64,000 nucleotides of DNA from Nocardia rosealba (GCF_020216065.1 NZ_JAIWNA010000007.1:248001-312000), one strand, 5' to 3'; counted from the stretch's first letter, positions 51,301-58,129 are shown. Numbers and translations are program-made. Notes: generated from the sequence alone by a model not told the origin.

Positions 51301-51567
51301 AGCGAGGGATCCGTTTTTGTCGGGGCCTTGGCCGTCGATGAGGGGTTGGATCCATTCGAGGATGGATTCGCCGCCGCGGCCTTGGGGGTAGGCGGCGTTG
51401 ACGGTGCCGACAACGGCTTCGAGTTCGGGAACGAGGGCCTTGGCGTCATCGGCGGCGGTTTGGAGGTCTTTGCCCATTTGCCACATGAGGTCTTCGTTGC
51501 CGTGTGGCCAGTCGGCTCCGACGAGCCATTCCACGGGTTCGAGCCAGGACGGGAATCCGAGTGCCAC
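42358..51567 (-). CDS. 3,069-residue multidomain ESX polymorphic toxin with cyclase-like, C80-like and nuclease-like domains
   Basis: Residues 1-100 (FPSWLEPVEWLVGADWPHGNED) are a WXG100-like export domain as in CpnT-type toxins; a Gly-rich helical part runs to about 330, then a Ser/Thr/Ala linker. Next come a JAB-like HTHP (H754, H756) and a GNAT-like segment (about 973-1106). Three C80/caspase-like repeats have H1206/C1247, H1767/G1806 (Cys lost) and H2064/C2105. Between the first two lies an edema-factor/ExoY-like cyclase: RPTNP from R1371, K1388, K1395, D1484/D1486, H1519, N1526. A degenerate zincin (GEHMGLVD) precedes the third repeat. D2440 and E2459-N-K2461 suggest a PD-(D/E)xK nuclease. 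The last 500 residues are helical. Domain calls rest on motifs only. Secreted, probably through ESX. Confidence 0.85.
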   Translation of the reverse strand: MALGFPSWLEPVEWLVGADWPHGNEDLMWQMGKDLQTAADDAKALVPELEAVVGTVNAAYPQGRGGESILEWIQPLIDGQGPDKNGSLAHLADHWTKLAAAADSGGDQLQAAKLNFYIAGAWLLTELAWAAAAGPGAPLAHAIVIAQARKLFTWMGNRLARAIAHTVARNVTEEVLERISVKLVYEIVQESLVELGQGTSQELAVQHIQNTTGHINGYDWKAVGLNAGISAIAGGVGGAAGFGLGRKLPTTNGGWTGARNGATTGAGAGLAGATAAYLVTGAFTGQWDFDPRSFTGGAASGAGPSAIHGYRGHTDNAGPMNYTGNTTRAGSPSQTDHAGSNTATNNGAGDSRNNGNNSGSNNGTDTEAGPADTGTNQNSGNADTVDQASSENSASTQQTTSPAGQTDPGVGTGAPAAQSTSDVSPSNANADTAHTPTDSAIDAASTGVEAPSSVVDENSHSSTTEFGGSHADPTAPDSATTSTDNAVPQTDATRDPQSQVGDPGTVAPAAHTAATTVDLAASAAETETTTSPVASAPAAPSPTAPVAAAGATPAAMPSTPATTPTSSQKATSNRTDSERHAPAAENSAPTSRPGHPGPLVAPASGPRAAIDSHTPATTAPVQAASTNVVPPSSNSTATTSHHQETAPPPDPSTDVTREMAKHYKSNSRMPGGEITFGELSPKAKQLVNALATNESIPIRPGEVNITHLAELQKFADNEHAVVQNADGDLRLFRGERTRSIIPPGLASTYKFILHTHPEDRLPGPPSPEERRLRPDCVNSMHQDLRFKRTPHVEAVVSRDGQVRFFDNEGVFDLPPGEYPRGGPINDRGYVVPVAGSTSPATANPGRAMSGDPDNRQERPAPSADVPPADAHETTSPTSQPAQEISDDRQQRSTTDRGSTPSVLAAAGVDTGPSDGQTDSDRAVLDGRDDRGSGGPRLLTDLGDITPVGVSSLTTADADRLAALGHSTPDLFELAPADADFFRRRMVLLTENNRFAASVHVYSTEEYRTMRLFVTDDGKAGIALKGDEIVSVFAHRDTRYPGASIAMLTIAIDQGGRRLDCFDTVLPRLYAEAGFVPVARLAWNDEYAPPGWDYETFRKHNGGRPDVVFMAYDPAAVGSEYHPGAGRSVTDYDAGIEAARTHSHTVADHSAATDPLADDDARTPEHRVDVGLPVQHRPHSTTIGDDPTTRRVSENLRNEGAHDVVVHGNDIGRPVDDMGIPVDPQRVVEAIRANPDYVPGTPVRLVSCHSGNDAGWAQHIANELGVPVHAPTDIVGVRQRPDSPAVVHNDGNWRTFHPADADGNHRPPTTLPVDPANSDPGRQGDWDLMADDSLPTDPLTSADIESVYGIPIRNQRRIQGFIDRFNLIIQVRPTNPDSVPHLKAGAAPKPMVIKDKTINDLDVALGAPAHAKGLVGRFEPGTLRMPDTTGMSDTQIEALEQRLHDRAEDFVAYAADMAELAHDFVVENGIVHQKINGDKVPVTGDHDMFEILHADGTRLTPAELSLYERRLAVIGAGIMHGPHVYWNPQSSFQRARNYESIIDQHQFDPTPESKNEPLIEFRPGTQPAVTWAAKTLQEVDREMTPWHVAAVIDGMERARLASIPGLVDTHFRDSEAGESERAHHTEKLRRHVETEVEHLRQRAAELKAHPDFDLTVFHAWADKNTKTSAPDGPNGQSMTAIRTQQDHPPLVVPTDSPEHELAALEKQAAALRHLADRRDEAFTHSGQLAAERGERTAAGIAHHTADPGRADLARQVPAAPGYFTADVHLSDDGHALIGDHAYTPAEYGDLLRAHGWDHTTPVRLIAGNASSNGFATRLAQHLGIDVLAPARAVWIDADGSIHSATAAYPAGPPVQQPTTVSTARYDFRQTIDGNGRRTTEVKIRAYLEQMPGVTADRMQTVARTMIEASSQLFGDPSKAPPAALFPEKAGAADTSAPNHILLNGDGLRVDIEFVDNPEHAHLRAAIAPSTEVTGPHWDPDVPVETVVRAIGEHMGLVDATAGVDSTDINRLSHELAHAVAGAPQSTLAGVSFSHGTHSTTIGSDPAARRVTENLRNDGAHDVILHGDESGHPLDGNGAPLSPQQVADAILVNPNYVPGTPVRLVSCFSGGDIGWAQQIADRLGVPVHAPTDIVGVRQRPNSPAVVHNDGSWLTFSPESASEERADATSAPGERTSERAEVNGRDGWDFMADESSDPPAIDGLYAIPETTHDSRSSGPPGPAPHVGSIPAGMIVGNDGLLHKPDDRADSYRTEDGRLHHLLDAPGTFRDTKFALHDGNRFVTDPLTSQDVVHKAQKEIPETYVVRDEAVREELERHSQERRAQQHERDRAGAVVKGHMAEFGIERVHDLKAAELDRIIVAKREAVLADRELSDAQVDAKLDRLDELRDNAKIYNRLGNEMVATSKAMGELGGNAYAVDSELRPNATLLSPFAGAFDGYKTIDTIAFVPATESTPPTLIGTENKGLGSPLGDALTVHGKAEQGSTEYGLHTLNIDQNLQRILTETHDEMRARGVDPDSPEGRRVIEAREDLTRALHDGTLRMEYHYVHARMDGSIEVSRFLVDGGPNTSIAAIGGVVRDAEYPYRSRDELEQVLSREIERKREALLRGIDSPDLLRAVPDAVGFSYGARDNSTIGKATDMADRLSAQQAAISRDLQLGLAPEAASRLIAAAQEQAARMQEIEIQSRIAVFRDVELGPHRDLVEKLIRLDVESRALSLTTEIKYNERVMLRDAKSLAIRFREHEDPARARFVEHMLELTREISVARSQGAELEITGLVKEYSALAQVIQIERAAEVRTIEAMGLDARHAEQLAKILDMDRTNDFGRPVEALGREIVRQGTARAVEARELPALERGRVAELALSRVQEIERTLEQGREPGPALVRETMDTLGGLVQAERAAEARTLEALGLSQEHRQEIVKTLELERTELLGRSMETLDRELVRQDHNRTVGDSRFRIGPELAKTLDVRAYRQISNDMGRAVEDRALDAGDKSRQPPVVEFDSPERRLALAANLLSRGLSLELTEARMLVEMGQGVPPSLAIRMEQEGRSPARLRQVARERERARDPRGMERGR

Positions 51568-51862
51568 AGCGGGTTACCGGTACTCGATGCGGAACACCCG
51601 CGCATCCACCGGCACAACCCACGGCAGATATGGGTAGGCGACAGCACTCGTCATCGAAGCCCCCCACGGCTGGTGCAACCAAACATTAGCCGACATCGCG
51701 GTGTCGACGAGTTCGACTGTGCCACAAGTAGATATAAACTACAACGCAGCAATTCGCTGTTGTTGCCGAGTGATTCGAGCTGCTTGCACCATCACGCATG
51801 ATTCAGCGGAGGTGGGCACGGGCTACGGCCGGGTGCCAGGCCACGGCAGGTCTGGCGCGAGC
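51568..51862. other. Upstream region of toxin 2 (295 bases)
   Basis: Non-coding in my reading. It carries the presumed minus-strand promoter of the toxin, with an AT-rich GTTTATATC stretch (minus strand, near 51731-51739) and a 16-base motif shared with the region before the WXG100-like gene. Confidence 0.45.
51711..51726 (-). promoter_or_regulatory. Shared 16-base motif TTGTGGCACAGTCGAA, copy 1
   Basis: The motif is identical to 53619-53634. Both lie upstream of minus-strand genes in the second ESX block (toxin 2 and the WXG100-like gene). It may be a shared regulator site. Confidence 0.4.
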
Positions 51863-52573
51863 TCAAGCGTCTTCTAGCCGCTTCGGCACATAGCCGGACA
51901 GGTATTCACCGAAGAAGCGGGCGAGGTCCGACGGGTAGGCCTGAATGCAGGACAGCGAATAATCGAGCACCAGGCCGAAGCGGTTTCGCCCGGAGTCCAC
52001 GTAGCGGTACTTCGGCTCGAGCGTGTCCAGCATCTCCTGATAGAGGTCGCGCACATCGAGGAAGTCCAACAGTTCCACCAGGTCCCATGTCGATACATCG
52101 ACCTGTGGGTCCTTGCTCAACAGTATCGATCGCCCGCCGGCGCTACCGCGCACACGTTCGCCTCGACCGAGAGCCTCTGCACGGTGCATGTCGATGAAAT
52201 GAAAGGGGCCGGATTCCTCGACATACGCCCATTCGTTGAACCGAGGATTCTCGTAGAGCTCCCCACTGGGAAGGCGGGCCACCAGATCGGTAAAACCGAG
52301 TCCGCGGCGGGGCACTTCGTGTGTTTCGCCGTCACCGCCCCGGAGCAGCACCACATCCTCCACCGTCGAAACCCAGGCGGCAGCCTCCCGCCTGAACGTT
52401 TCCCGTTCCGGGAAGTTTCGGATGCACACGAGGTGGAACGAGCCCCAGAAGAAGCTCGCGTTCTCATTCCACGAGGCACGCATTTGGTGGTAGGGCTGCA
52501 TGGACTCCGCCCATCCGTCCACCTCGAGCACGAATCGGCCACAGAATCGGCACGCCTCGTCGTCGTCGATCAC
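51863..52573 (-). CDS. Uncharacterised protein with zinc-ribbon-like cysteines
   Basis: This 236-residue soluble protein has CRFCG at the N-terminus and HLVC about 40 residues later, a possible zinc site (C-x2-C ... H-x2-C). The rest is mixed, with a DLVELLDFLDVRDLYQEM helix and a KYRYVDSGRNRFGL strand. It is on the same strand as toxin 2 and upstream of it by about 300 bases. Family not recognised. Immunity, regulation or an unrelated role are all open. Confidence 0.7.
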   Translation of the reverse strand: MIDDDEACRFCGRFVLEVDGWAESMQPYHQMRASWNENASFFWGSFHLVCIRNFPERETFRREAAAWVSTVEDVVLLRGGDGETHEVPRRGLGFTDLVARLPSGELYENPRFNEWAYVEESGPFHFIDMHRAEALGRGERVRGSAGGRSILLSKDPQVDVSTWDLVELLDFLDVRDLYQEMLDTLEPKYRYVDSGRNRFGLVLDYSLSCIQAYPSDLARFFGEYLSGYVPKRLEDA

Positions 52574-52742
52574 TATCTGTCCTCTCGGCGTCGACTCGGT
52601 GGGGTAGGGAAGCTGGTCCGGACGGGCGACTTATGAGTGAATATTCGCCCCCGGGCCGACCGGGTCTCGACTGTACGACATCGCACCATCGAACCGGGCG
52701 CGGCAACTGGACGCGAGTCCACCGGCCCGGTAAACAATCCGG

Positions 52743-53246
52743 CTACCAGCCCGAATCTGTGACCCCGGTACGACGTTCGGCCGTCCACCTGGCGTGATCC
52801 TCGGCATTGTCGAAGGTCGGCGCCGCCTCCTCGGCTCTGACGCGTTCGGGAGAGTTGGGTGGTGCCATCGAGGCCGCCGGCAGCGTAGGCGCCTGACTAT
52901 CGAGGTCGGGAAGGTTGTCGATGAGTTCGTGCAGCTTCGGCATCGCGGCCCGCTGATCCGCGATCGGTTGCATCAGCTCCTCGGTCTGACGCCCGACATC
53001 GGCGAGAGCGCGTTGCGCGGCAGTCGTGACAGCCTTGGCGATTTCGTCATAGGTGAGTTCGTCGATGTCGGAGGAGAACTTCGTCTCGATCACCGCACCA
53101 TCGGCGTTCATCGTCACAGTGACACGTTTGTCGTTGGTGATCCCGGTCCCGGTCAGCAGAGCGCGTTTCTGCGCCGCTTCCGCGATCGCACTGATCTGCT
53201 GGCTGAAAGTGGCCAGCAGAGAGGCGGTTTCGGCTTCATTGTTCAT
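52743..53246 (-). CDS. YbaB/EbfC-like protein with long C-terminal tail
   Basis: The product is 167 residues. The YbaB-type core (FSQQISAIAEAAQKRALL, VTVTMNADGAVIETKFSSDIDEL, LADVGRQTEEL) is followed by a Pro/Glu-rich tail ending TDSGW. ATG 53246 is chosen; it lies seven bases after the stop of the WXG100-like gene. In other ESX toxin loci similar proteins accompany WXG100 partners. Confidence 0.7.
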   Translation of the reverse strand: MNNEAETASLLATFSQQISAIAEAAQKRALLTGTGITNDKRVTVTMNADGAVIETKFSSDIDELTYDEIAKAVTTAAQRALADVGRQTEELMQPIADQRAAMPKLHELIDNLPDLDSQAPTLPAASMAPPNSPERVRAEEAAPTFDNAEDHARWTAERRTGVTDSGW

Positions 53247-53253
53247 CGAAAGT

Positions 53254-53571
53254 CTACTTCCCGAAGCCGTCGACGTTTTCCTGCTCGCGTTCGTCGCTAC
53301 GCTTGCTGCCCGACAAGATCCCGTTGGACAGGTTGCCCATCGAGGTCGACAGCGTGCTCGTGCTCTCCACGATGTTGGTAGCCCCGGCTTCGAAACCGTC
53401 TGCCCCGTCCGCGAACTTGCTGCCGAACCGGTCATCACCCCAAGCGGCCGCTCCCGGCGCGACAGCTGCCTTACCGGCGGCAGCGATCGTATCCAACTGG
53501 TCCGCGATCGCGGCGATGTCGTGGATGACTTGTGCCAGCTTGGCGGTGTTCACTTCGATCGGCTCTGTCAT
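53254..53571 (-). CDS. WXG100-like small protein
   Basis: This 105-residue helical protein has a WGDD turn (AAWGDDRFGSKF), similar to WXG100 proteins and to small helical partners beside CpnT-type toxins. ATG 53571 is the first start after GGGGGG; the longer frame from 53703 overlaps espG. It lies between espG and a YbaB-like gene. Confidence 0.65.
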   Translation of the reverse strand: MTEPIEVNTAKLAQVIHDIAAIADQLDTIAAAGKAAVAPGAAAWGDDRFGSKFADGADGFEAGATNIVESTSTLSTSMGNLSNGILSGSKRSDEREQENVDGFGK

Positions 53572-53618
53572 CGGTTCCCCCCGAACTGTCCCACAGTGAC
53601 CGCACCTGTGGCCACCTA

Positions 53619-53634
53619 TTCGACTGTGCCACAA
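53619..53634 (-). promoter_or_regulatory. Shared 16-base motif TTGTGGCACAGTCGAA, copy 2
   Basis: Exact match of 51711-51726, in the 128-base gap between espG and the WXG100-like gene, 48 bases before the latter's start. The gap suggests a separate promoter. Confidence 0.4.
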
Positions 53635-53699
53635 CGAGTATGAAGGCACAATAGTCTTGGTTGCGGCCCGCGACTGCACACCCGCGCTTGCGCCAAGAG

Positions 53700-54494
53700 T
53701 CAACTGTAGGACTTGCGTTCATCCCTGATCGCACGAATGACCGCGGCGATCCGAGCATTGACCATCGAGATCAACTGAGCTGAATCCGCAGGGATCGCTG
53801 TGGAACTCGGTCCCGGAGTCACCGCGTATCGGCCGTCGTCTTCTAGATCCCGCCACTGGAGCCAGCGCTCGGTGATCCCGCGTGGTCCGAATTCCGAGTG
53901 GCCTTGCACCACACCTATCGATCCGACGGATGCTGTCGGCTTCGCGAGAAACTTGCTGGAACGGACCTTCGTCCGCTCATCGAAATCGTCCTCCACGAAC
54001 GAGCGGCCGTAGTCGTATTCGACATCGGTGACGGCAGTCTCGATCAACGGAATCTCCGGCATCTTTCCGGCCTCGGCCGGGGGCAACGCGCTGACAATGA
54101 TGTCCGCCAGCTTCAGCGGATCACATTCGGTCACCGTGAACCCTCCGCTGTGCATATACGTCTCGCCGGGCAATTGGGTGATCAGATAGCCGCGATTCGC
54201 GCGGCGCAACGCCAACATCCTGACCCGGCCGTCGGCGCGATGGGGGTCGCGCGAATCCAGACCGTTGACCACGATCCGGATATCTGGCTGGGTCAGTGCT
54301 TCGAGGACGTTCTTGAACGAGCTGTCCAGCTTGGTGCTCAAACCCTCACCAACTTCCCGTTTCTCACGCAAGTAGTCGTAATACATGGGGGTCCTACTGA
54401 TGAATACGAGTGGATGGGGGAGCGTGCCGGCTTCACCGAGCGACTCCCAGATCACCACGAGCTCCAGATCGGTGAGCCGCCACGTCCGGCTCAT
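53700..54494 (-). CDS. espG: EspG-family chaperone paired with EspB-like copy 2
   Basis: This 264-residue EspG belongs to the same subgroup as the product of 16786 (WRLTDLELVVIWE opening, GPRGITE, DDGRY, IRAIRDER ending). Its ATG overlaps the stop of the EspB-like gene (ATGA), the same coupling as in the left copy. It is diverged, so it likely recognises only its own cargo. Confidence 0.85.
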   Translation of the reverse strand: MSRTWRLTDLELVVIWESLGEAGTLPHPLVFISRTPMYYDYLREKREVGEGLSTKLDSSFKNVLEALTQPDIRIVVNGLDSRDPHRADGRVRMLALRRANRGYLITQLPGETYMHSGGFTVTECDPLKLADIIVSALPPAEAGKMPEIPLIETAVTDVEYDYGRSFVEDDFDERTKVRSSKFLAKPTASVGSIGVVQGHSEFGPRGITERWLQWRDLEDDGRYAVTPGPSSTAIPADSAQLISMVNARIAAVIRAIRDERKSYS

Positions 54495-56350
54495 CGTTCC
54501 ACCACCGGCCGAACCACGACCGGTGCGTCGCCAAGTGCTTCATCGAGATTCTCAGTCGAATTCAGATACTGCGGGCGCTTGTGCTCTTTGCCCTGGCCTT
54601 GCCCTTGCCCAGCGGCGGCGGGGCTCATGCCCGGTGCGCCGGCCGCACCGGTGGCCCCAGCCGCGATCCCGGCACGACTCACCATGGCGTCGGCCGTCGT
54701 GATCGCTGCTGCGCGAGGGAACAATCGGGACTGGGTCGCATCCCGAGTCAGTGGAGCCGCCGCGGCCGCTCCGCCCCCAAGACCGGCTCGGGAGCCACCG
54801 CCACCACCGGCACCGCCGGCCGATGTGGGAAGTTCCGCAAGTCCGGTGGGTACCACACCGTTCAGCGCACTGTTCTCCTGAGCCGTTTCGACACCCTCCT
54901 GGGCGGCCTGCAAGCTCTCTTCGGCCGCCTGCTGCGCAGCCTCCAGTCCTTGCTCGAGAGCGCTCGAGGCATCCTCGGTCGCATCCTGCGCGGCTTCCTG
55001 CGCGCTGTTCGCTGCGTCTTCGAGGGATGAGGTGTCCGCAGAATCCGTGGCGGATGACAGGAGATTCTGGGCGGCCTCCGACGCGCTTTCGAGAGCGGAA
55101 GTCAGGTCACCGGTATCGGGCGTTGTCGGCGTCGTCGGTGTTTCCGGTGTCGTTGGAGTAGTGGGGGTTTCAGGCGTGGTGAGTTGAGGAGTGCCGCCGC
55201 CTCCTCCATTTGCGCCCGCGCCACCTCCGGTATTCGCGCCGGGTACAGCGGCAGGTGCCGGTACCTCCGGTGCGGCCTCCTGCGGTGGGAGAGCAAGACC
55301 TGCTCTGCTCTTCGGCGACTTCAAAGTCAAGAGTTCCGAATTGTACCGAATGATGCCGGCGATGTAGTAGGCATCGCAGTCCTCTTGTATGTACTTCAGT
55401 CTGCTTTCAGTTTTTCCACTCTTGTCTTGTTCAGCTGGATCCTGCGGCGTAGTCGGCATGCGCACTCGTGTCTCTCTGAGAGACGATGCCAAGTCGTAAA
55501 GTCGGCTGCTGACGTACTTCATATTGAGCGTCAGACCTTCGGTATCGGCGGTGTAGTCTTCGATGGCTTTCAACGCCGCATCTGCCCCGGCACCGGTCCA
55601 GCCCGACCGCATTTTCGGGCCATCGGAGCGGAACTGGGCGAAGCCGTTGGCCAGTTGGTTTGCCATCCACTCCCAATTCTCCGCCGCGAATGCGATCGTC
55701 CCCGCATTTATGCTTTCGCCGAGCTGGTAGAAGGAAACCCAGGGTTTGGAGAAGGCGTTCTCGGGTGGCACCGCGCGGGTGTCCGACGGAGGTTTGTGGT
55801 CACTACCGAGATTGCGTCTCTTCCTGTCCAGCAGTGGCCCATACGTCTGAACCTCGGGCTTCACCGTCTTGGCTGGATAACCGAGCTCGGGTGTCTTGCG
55901 TGGTGCTCCTGGAACAGGCACGTCGTAGGACGGCCGGTACGAGTCCGGAAGGAAAGGTTTCGGTGTGGTGGGTCGGCCTGCGGTGGTGGTGTTCAAGATG
56001 TCCTTGAACGCGTCAGTCGACTGGTTTTCGGCCTTTGCGTAAGCGAGACCGGCAGCCTTGAATGTATCGGCCATCGCATTGACGATATCGACGTGCGACT
56101 GCACTATTCGATCGAGATTGTCGGCCTGGGTGGAGAATTCCATCGCCAGCTTGGTTCCTGACCAAAAGATAGAGCTCGGGCCTGCGAACGGCTTGAGATT
56201 GTTCACATTCGGAATGTGCTGCTTGACGAGCAGTAGATATCCGAGGAGTTGGTTGCAAGAGTTCAACGCAGTGGCTGTCACCGATGAGTTGAACATCAGC
56301 GCATCGCTCGGTAATTGCGCTTTGGCTTGTAGCTCTCGCCAGTCGGTCAC
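54491..56350 (-). CDS. EspB/PPE-like ESX substrate, second copy
   Basis: The product is 619 residues from GTG 56350 after GGGGAG. The helical N-terminal part has a GWTGAGADAAL WxG turn, then Pro/Thr and Gly-rich linkers, an Ala/Glu-rich helix and the conserved EHKRPQYLNSTENLDEA ... VVRPVVE tail. The N-terminus is poorly similar to the left copy while the tail is well kept. Probably exported with help from the EspG encoded next to it. Confidence 0.75.
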   Translation of the reverse strand: MTDWRELQAKAQLPSDALMFNSSVTATALNSCNQLLGYLLLVKQHIPNVNNLKPFAGPSSIFWSGTKLAMEFSTQADNLDRIVQSHVDIVNAMADTFKAAGLAYAKAENQSTDAFKDILNTTTAGRPTTPKPFLPDSYRPSYDVPVPGAPRKTPELGYPAKTVKPEVQTYGPLLDRKRRNLGSDHKPPSDTRAVPPENAFSKPWVSFYQLGESINAGTIAFAAENWEWMANQLANGFAQFRSDGPKMRSGWTGAGADAALKAIEDYTADTEGLTLNMKYVSSRLYDLASSLRETRVRMPTTPQDPAEQDKSGKTESRLKYIQEDCDAYYIAGIIRYNSELLTLKSPKSRAGLALPPQEAAPEVPAPAAVPGANTGGGAGANGGGGGTPQLTTPETPTTPTTPETPTTPTTPDTGDLTSALESASEAAQNLLSSATDSADTSSLEDAANSAQEAAQDATEDASSALEQGLEAAQQAAEESLQAAQEGVETAQENSALNGVVPTGLAELPTSAGGAGGGGGSRAGLGGGAAAAAPLTRDATQSRLFPRAAAITTADAMVSRAGIAAGATGAAGAPGMSPAAAGQGQGQGKEHKRPQYLNSTENLDEALGDAPVVVRPVVER

Positions 56351-56613
56351 GCCAGCTCCCCTCGAGTGCTTCTTTTGGCTTCGGAGTTGGTCGTGCGACG
56401 GTAGCGATCATGTCTCCCCCCGCCTGTCCTGTCCCCCCGGTAGCCCGTCTTGCGTTGGCGAGCTACCTCTGGGGATTATGCCGCTCTGGCGGGGTGAGTG
56501 CCACAGGGCAGGTGGTTTCGGCATCGGCGCCGTGCGCTGGCGTCCGTAGGGGACACGGGGCAGGATCGGGTAGCTACATCTGGATGCCGAGTGGAGTGGG
56601 GAGGGTAACCGAG
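56351..56613. other. Divergent intergenic region (263 bases)
   Basis: This separates EspB-like copy 2 (-) from the DYGDEPFP protein (+). It contains a C-rich run on the plus strand near 56411 and the GGGGAGGG ribosome site at 56598-56605. No clear promoter was recognised. Confidence 0.4.
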
Positions 56614-57918
56614 GTGAGCGAACGGGGAGTCCGTGCAGCGTCGGACGCTGAGGGTACTGGGGGCAGGCTGCTCGGTTCCACCGACATCGGATTCCAGCTC
56701 GGGGTGACGCCTGCGGACGACGAGAAGGCGGTGAACCGCCCAGCCGCAAACGGCGTCGACTCGGTGCTCGGTTCACAGGGGGCGTCGATTTCGGACGAGC
56801 TCGGTTCGGATACTGCGGGAGTCGGTCGTCCGGTGTTGTCGGCTCGGGAGCCACTGGCGGACACATTGATTCGTCGGCTCGGCGAGGTCGGTCCAGCGGG
56901 GTGGAGGAGGCTCGAGGCATCTGTCGCATTGGCTGGTGGCACGGGTGTGGCGAGAGTCGACTGGTTCGACCGGGAAGGTCGGGCGGTGCGTTCCGAGGTG
57001 CCGGAGGATGTGCTCGATCTGATTCGCGAGCAACGCGTGCGCGAAATCGGTTCGCTCCGTGGGCCGTGGTGGCGGATGGTCGTGCGGGCGTCGGCGGACG
57101 GGCGTTCCGAGGTCGAGTACGACTACGGCGACGAACCGTTTCCGGGTGATCAGTTGCTGACTCCCGATGCGTATCTTGCGGATCTGCAGGCGTTTCCGCG
57201 CGCCCGAGTCCCGGTGTGGTTGGCGGCCTATGTGCGGCAGGAGGATTCGCAGCGACGCTCGGCGCGGCAGGCGGCTGCGCGGGCGCGTTCGGTAGGGGTG
57301 GCTTCGGCGCGAGAGGTGGAGGGGCTGCCTGGGTTGGCGGCGGTGTGGGGACGGTGGGCAGTGCTCTCGGCCGCGTTCGTCGCGGGTGAGTCGGAGCGGG
57401 GGCCTCGGGTGTTCCCGTCGATGGGGATCTTCGAGGGGGATGGGCGTAGCGGGTCGACGTTGTATCTGCTGCCGGGGGACCGTGCCGTGTTGTCCGGCGG
57501 TGTCTGGGGGGCTCCGGATCTGGAGGTGGCGTACAACAGCACCGGAGTGCTTCCGGACTACTACGCGGGTGCTCCCGAGTGGGTGGCCAACCAGGTACTC
57601 AATCCCCGTGCGGCGAATGGGCTCTTGTCGTTCTGCTTCTGGTGGGATCGCGGGAAGTGGTATCGGGGCGAGTCGGCCGAGGTCGAGCAGTTGGCTGTCG
57701 CGATGCCGGGGATCCGGACTGCCGAGGAGGTCGTGGACGCCGTGTGTGCCGCTGGTTCCGCCGATGCGCCGCGGTCCGCTGCGGCGGTCTTGGTCGCGGC
57801 GGCGGAGGTGGGGGCGGTCACCCGCGATCTCCTGAAGGATGCTTTGGGTTCAGTCGGCGATGTCGACGGCGCGTGGTATCAGCTTTCGCTGGCGGGACTG
57901 GTCGACGCGCGCGGGTAG
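56614..57918 (+). CDS. DYGDEPFP-motif protein without the extra C-terminal domain
   Basis: The product is 434 residues from GTG 56614, eight bases after GGGGAGGG; the longer frame to 56410 is not supported. It shares WWRMVV, EYDYGDEPFP, RWAVLSAAFVA, YLLPGDRAVLSGGVW and SFCFWW with the product of 13157, but stops at LAGLVDARG where that copy continues for about 105 residues. It is divergent from EspB-like copy 2. Function unknown. Confidence 0.75.
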   Translation: MSERGVRAASDAEGTGGRLLGSTDIGFQLGVTPADDEKAVNRPAANGVDSVLGSQGASISDELGSDTAGVGRPVLSAREPLADTLIRRLGEVGPAGWRRLEASVALAGGTGVARVDWFDREGRAVRSEVPEDVLDLIREQRVREIGSLRGPWWRMVVRASADGRSEVEYDYGDEPFPGDQLLTPDAYLADLQAFPRARVPVWLAAYVRQEDSQRRSARQAAARARSVGVASAREVEGLPGLAAVWGRWAVLSAAFVAGESERGPRVFPSMGIFEGDGRSGSTLYLLPGDRAVLSGGVWGAPDLEVAYNSTGVLPDYYAGAPEWVANQVLNPRAANGLLSFCFWWDRGKWYRGESAEVEQLAVAMPGIRTAEEVVDAVCAAGSADAPRSAAAVLVAAAEVGAVTRDLLKDALGSVGDVDGAWYQLSLAGLVDARG

Positions 57919-57972
57919 TCGCCGATGAACTCCCGAAGTGAATGACTCGCTGCGCGAGAATCGAAAATCCCG

Positions 57973-57987
57973 CCGACAAAATGTCGG
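57973..57987. promoter_or_regulatory. Small inverted repeat CCGACA-AAA-TGTCGG
   Basis: This 6-3-6 perfect repeat lies 55 bases after the DYGDEPFP gene. It could be a weak terminator or protein-binding site. Confidence 0.3.
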
Positions 57988-58129
57988 ACATGATCAGCGG
58001 TCATCATTTCGGCGCTTGTCGAATGCCATGAACACTTTTCAGGTATTGCGACCCGTCGGCTCGACCGTTTTGCCGCCGATGGTGGCAGAAAAGACGATGA
58101 TCTATGGTGTTTTCGGCGCCGAGATGGTA

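Noticed and set aside
56410..56613. N-terminal extension of the DYGDEPFP protein
   Set aside because: No ribosome site, and the GTG at 56614 has an excellent GGGGAGGG at the right distance.
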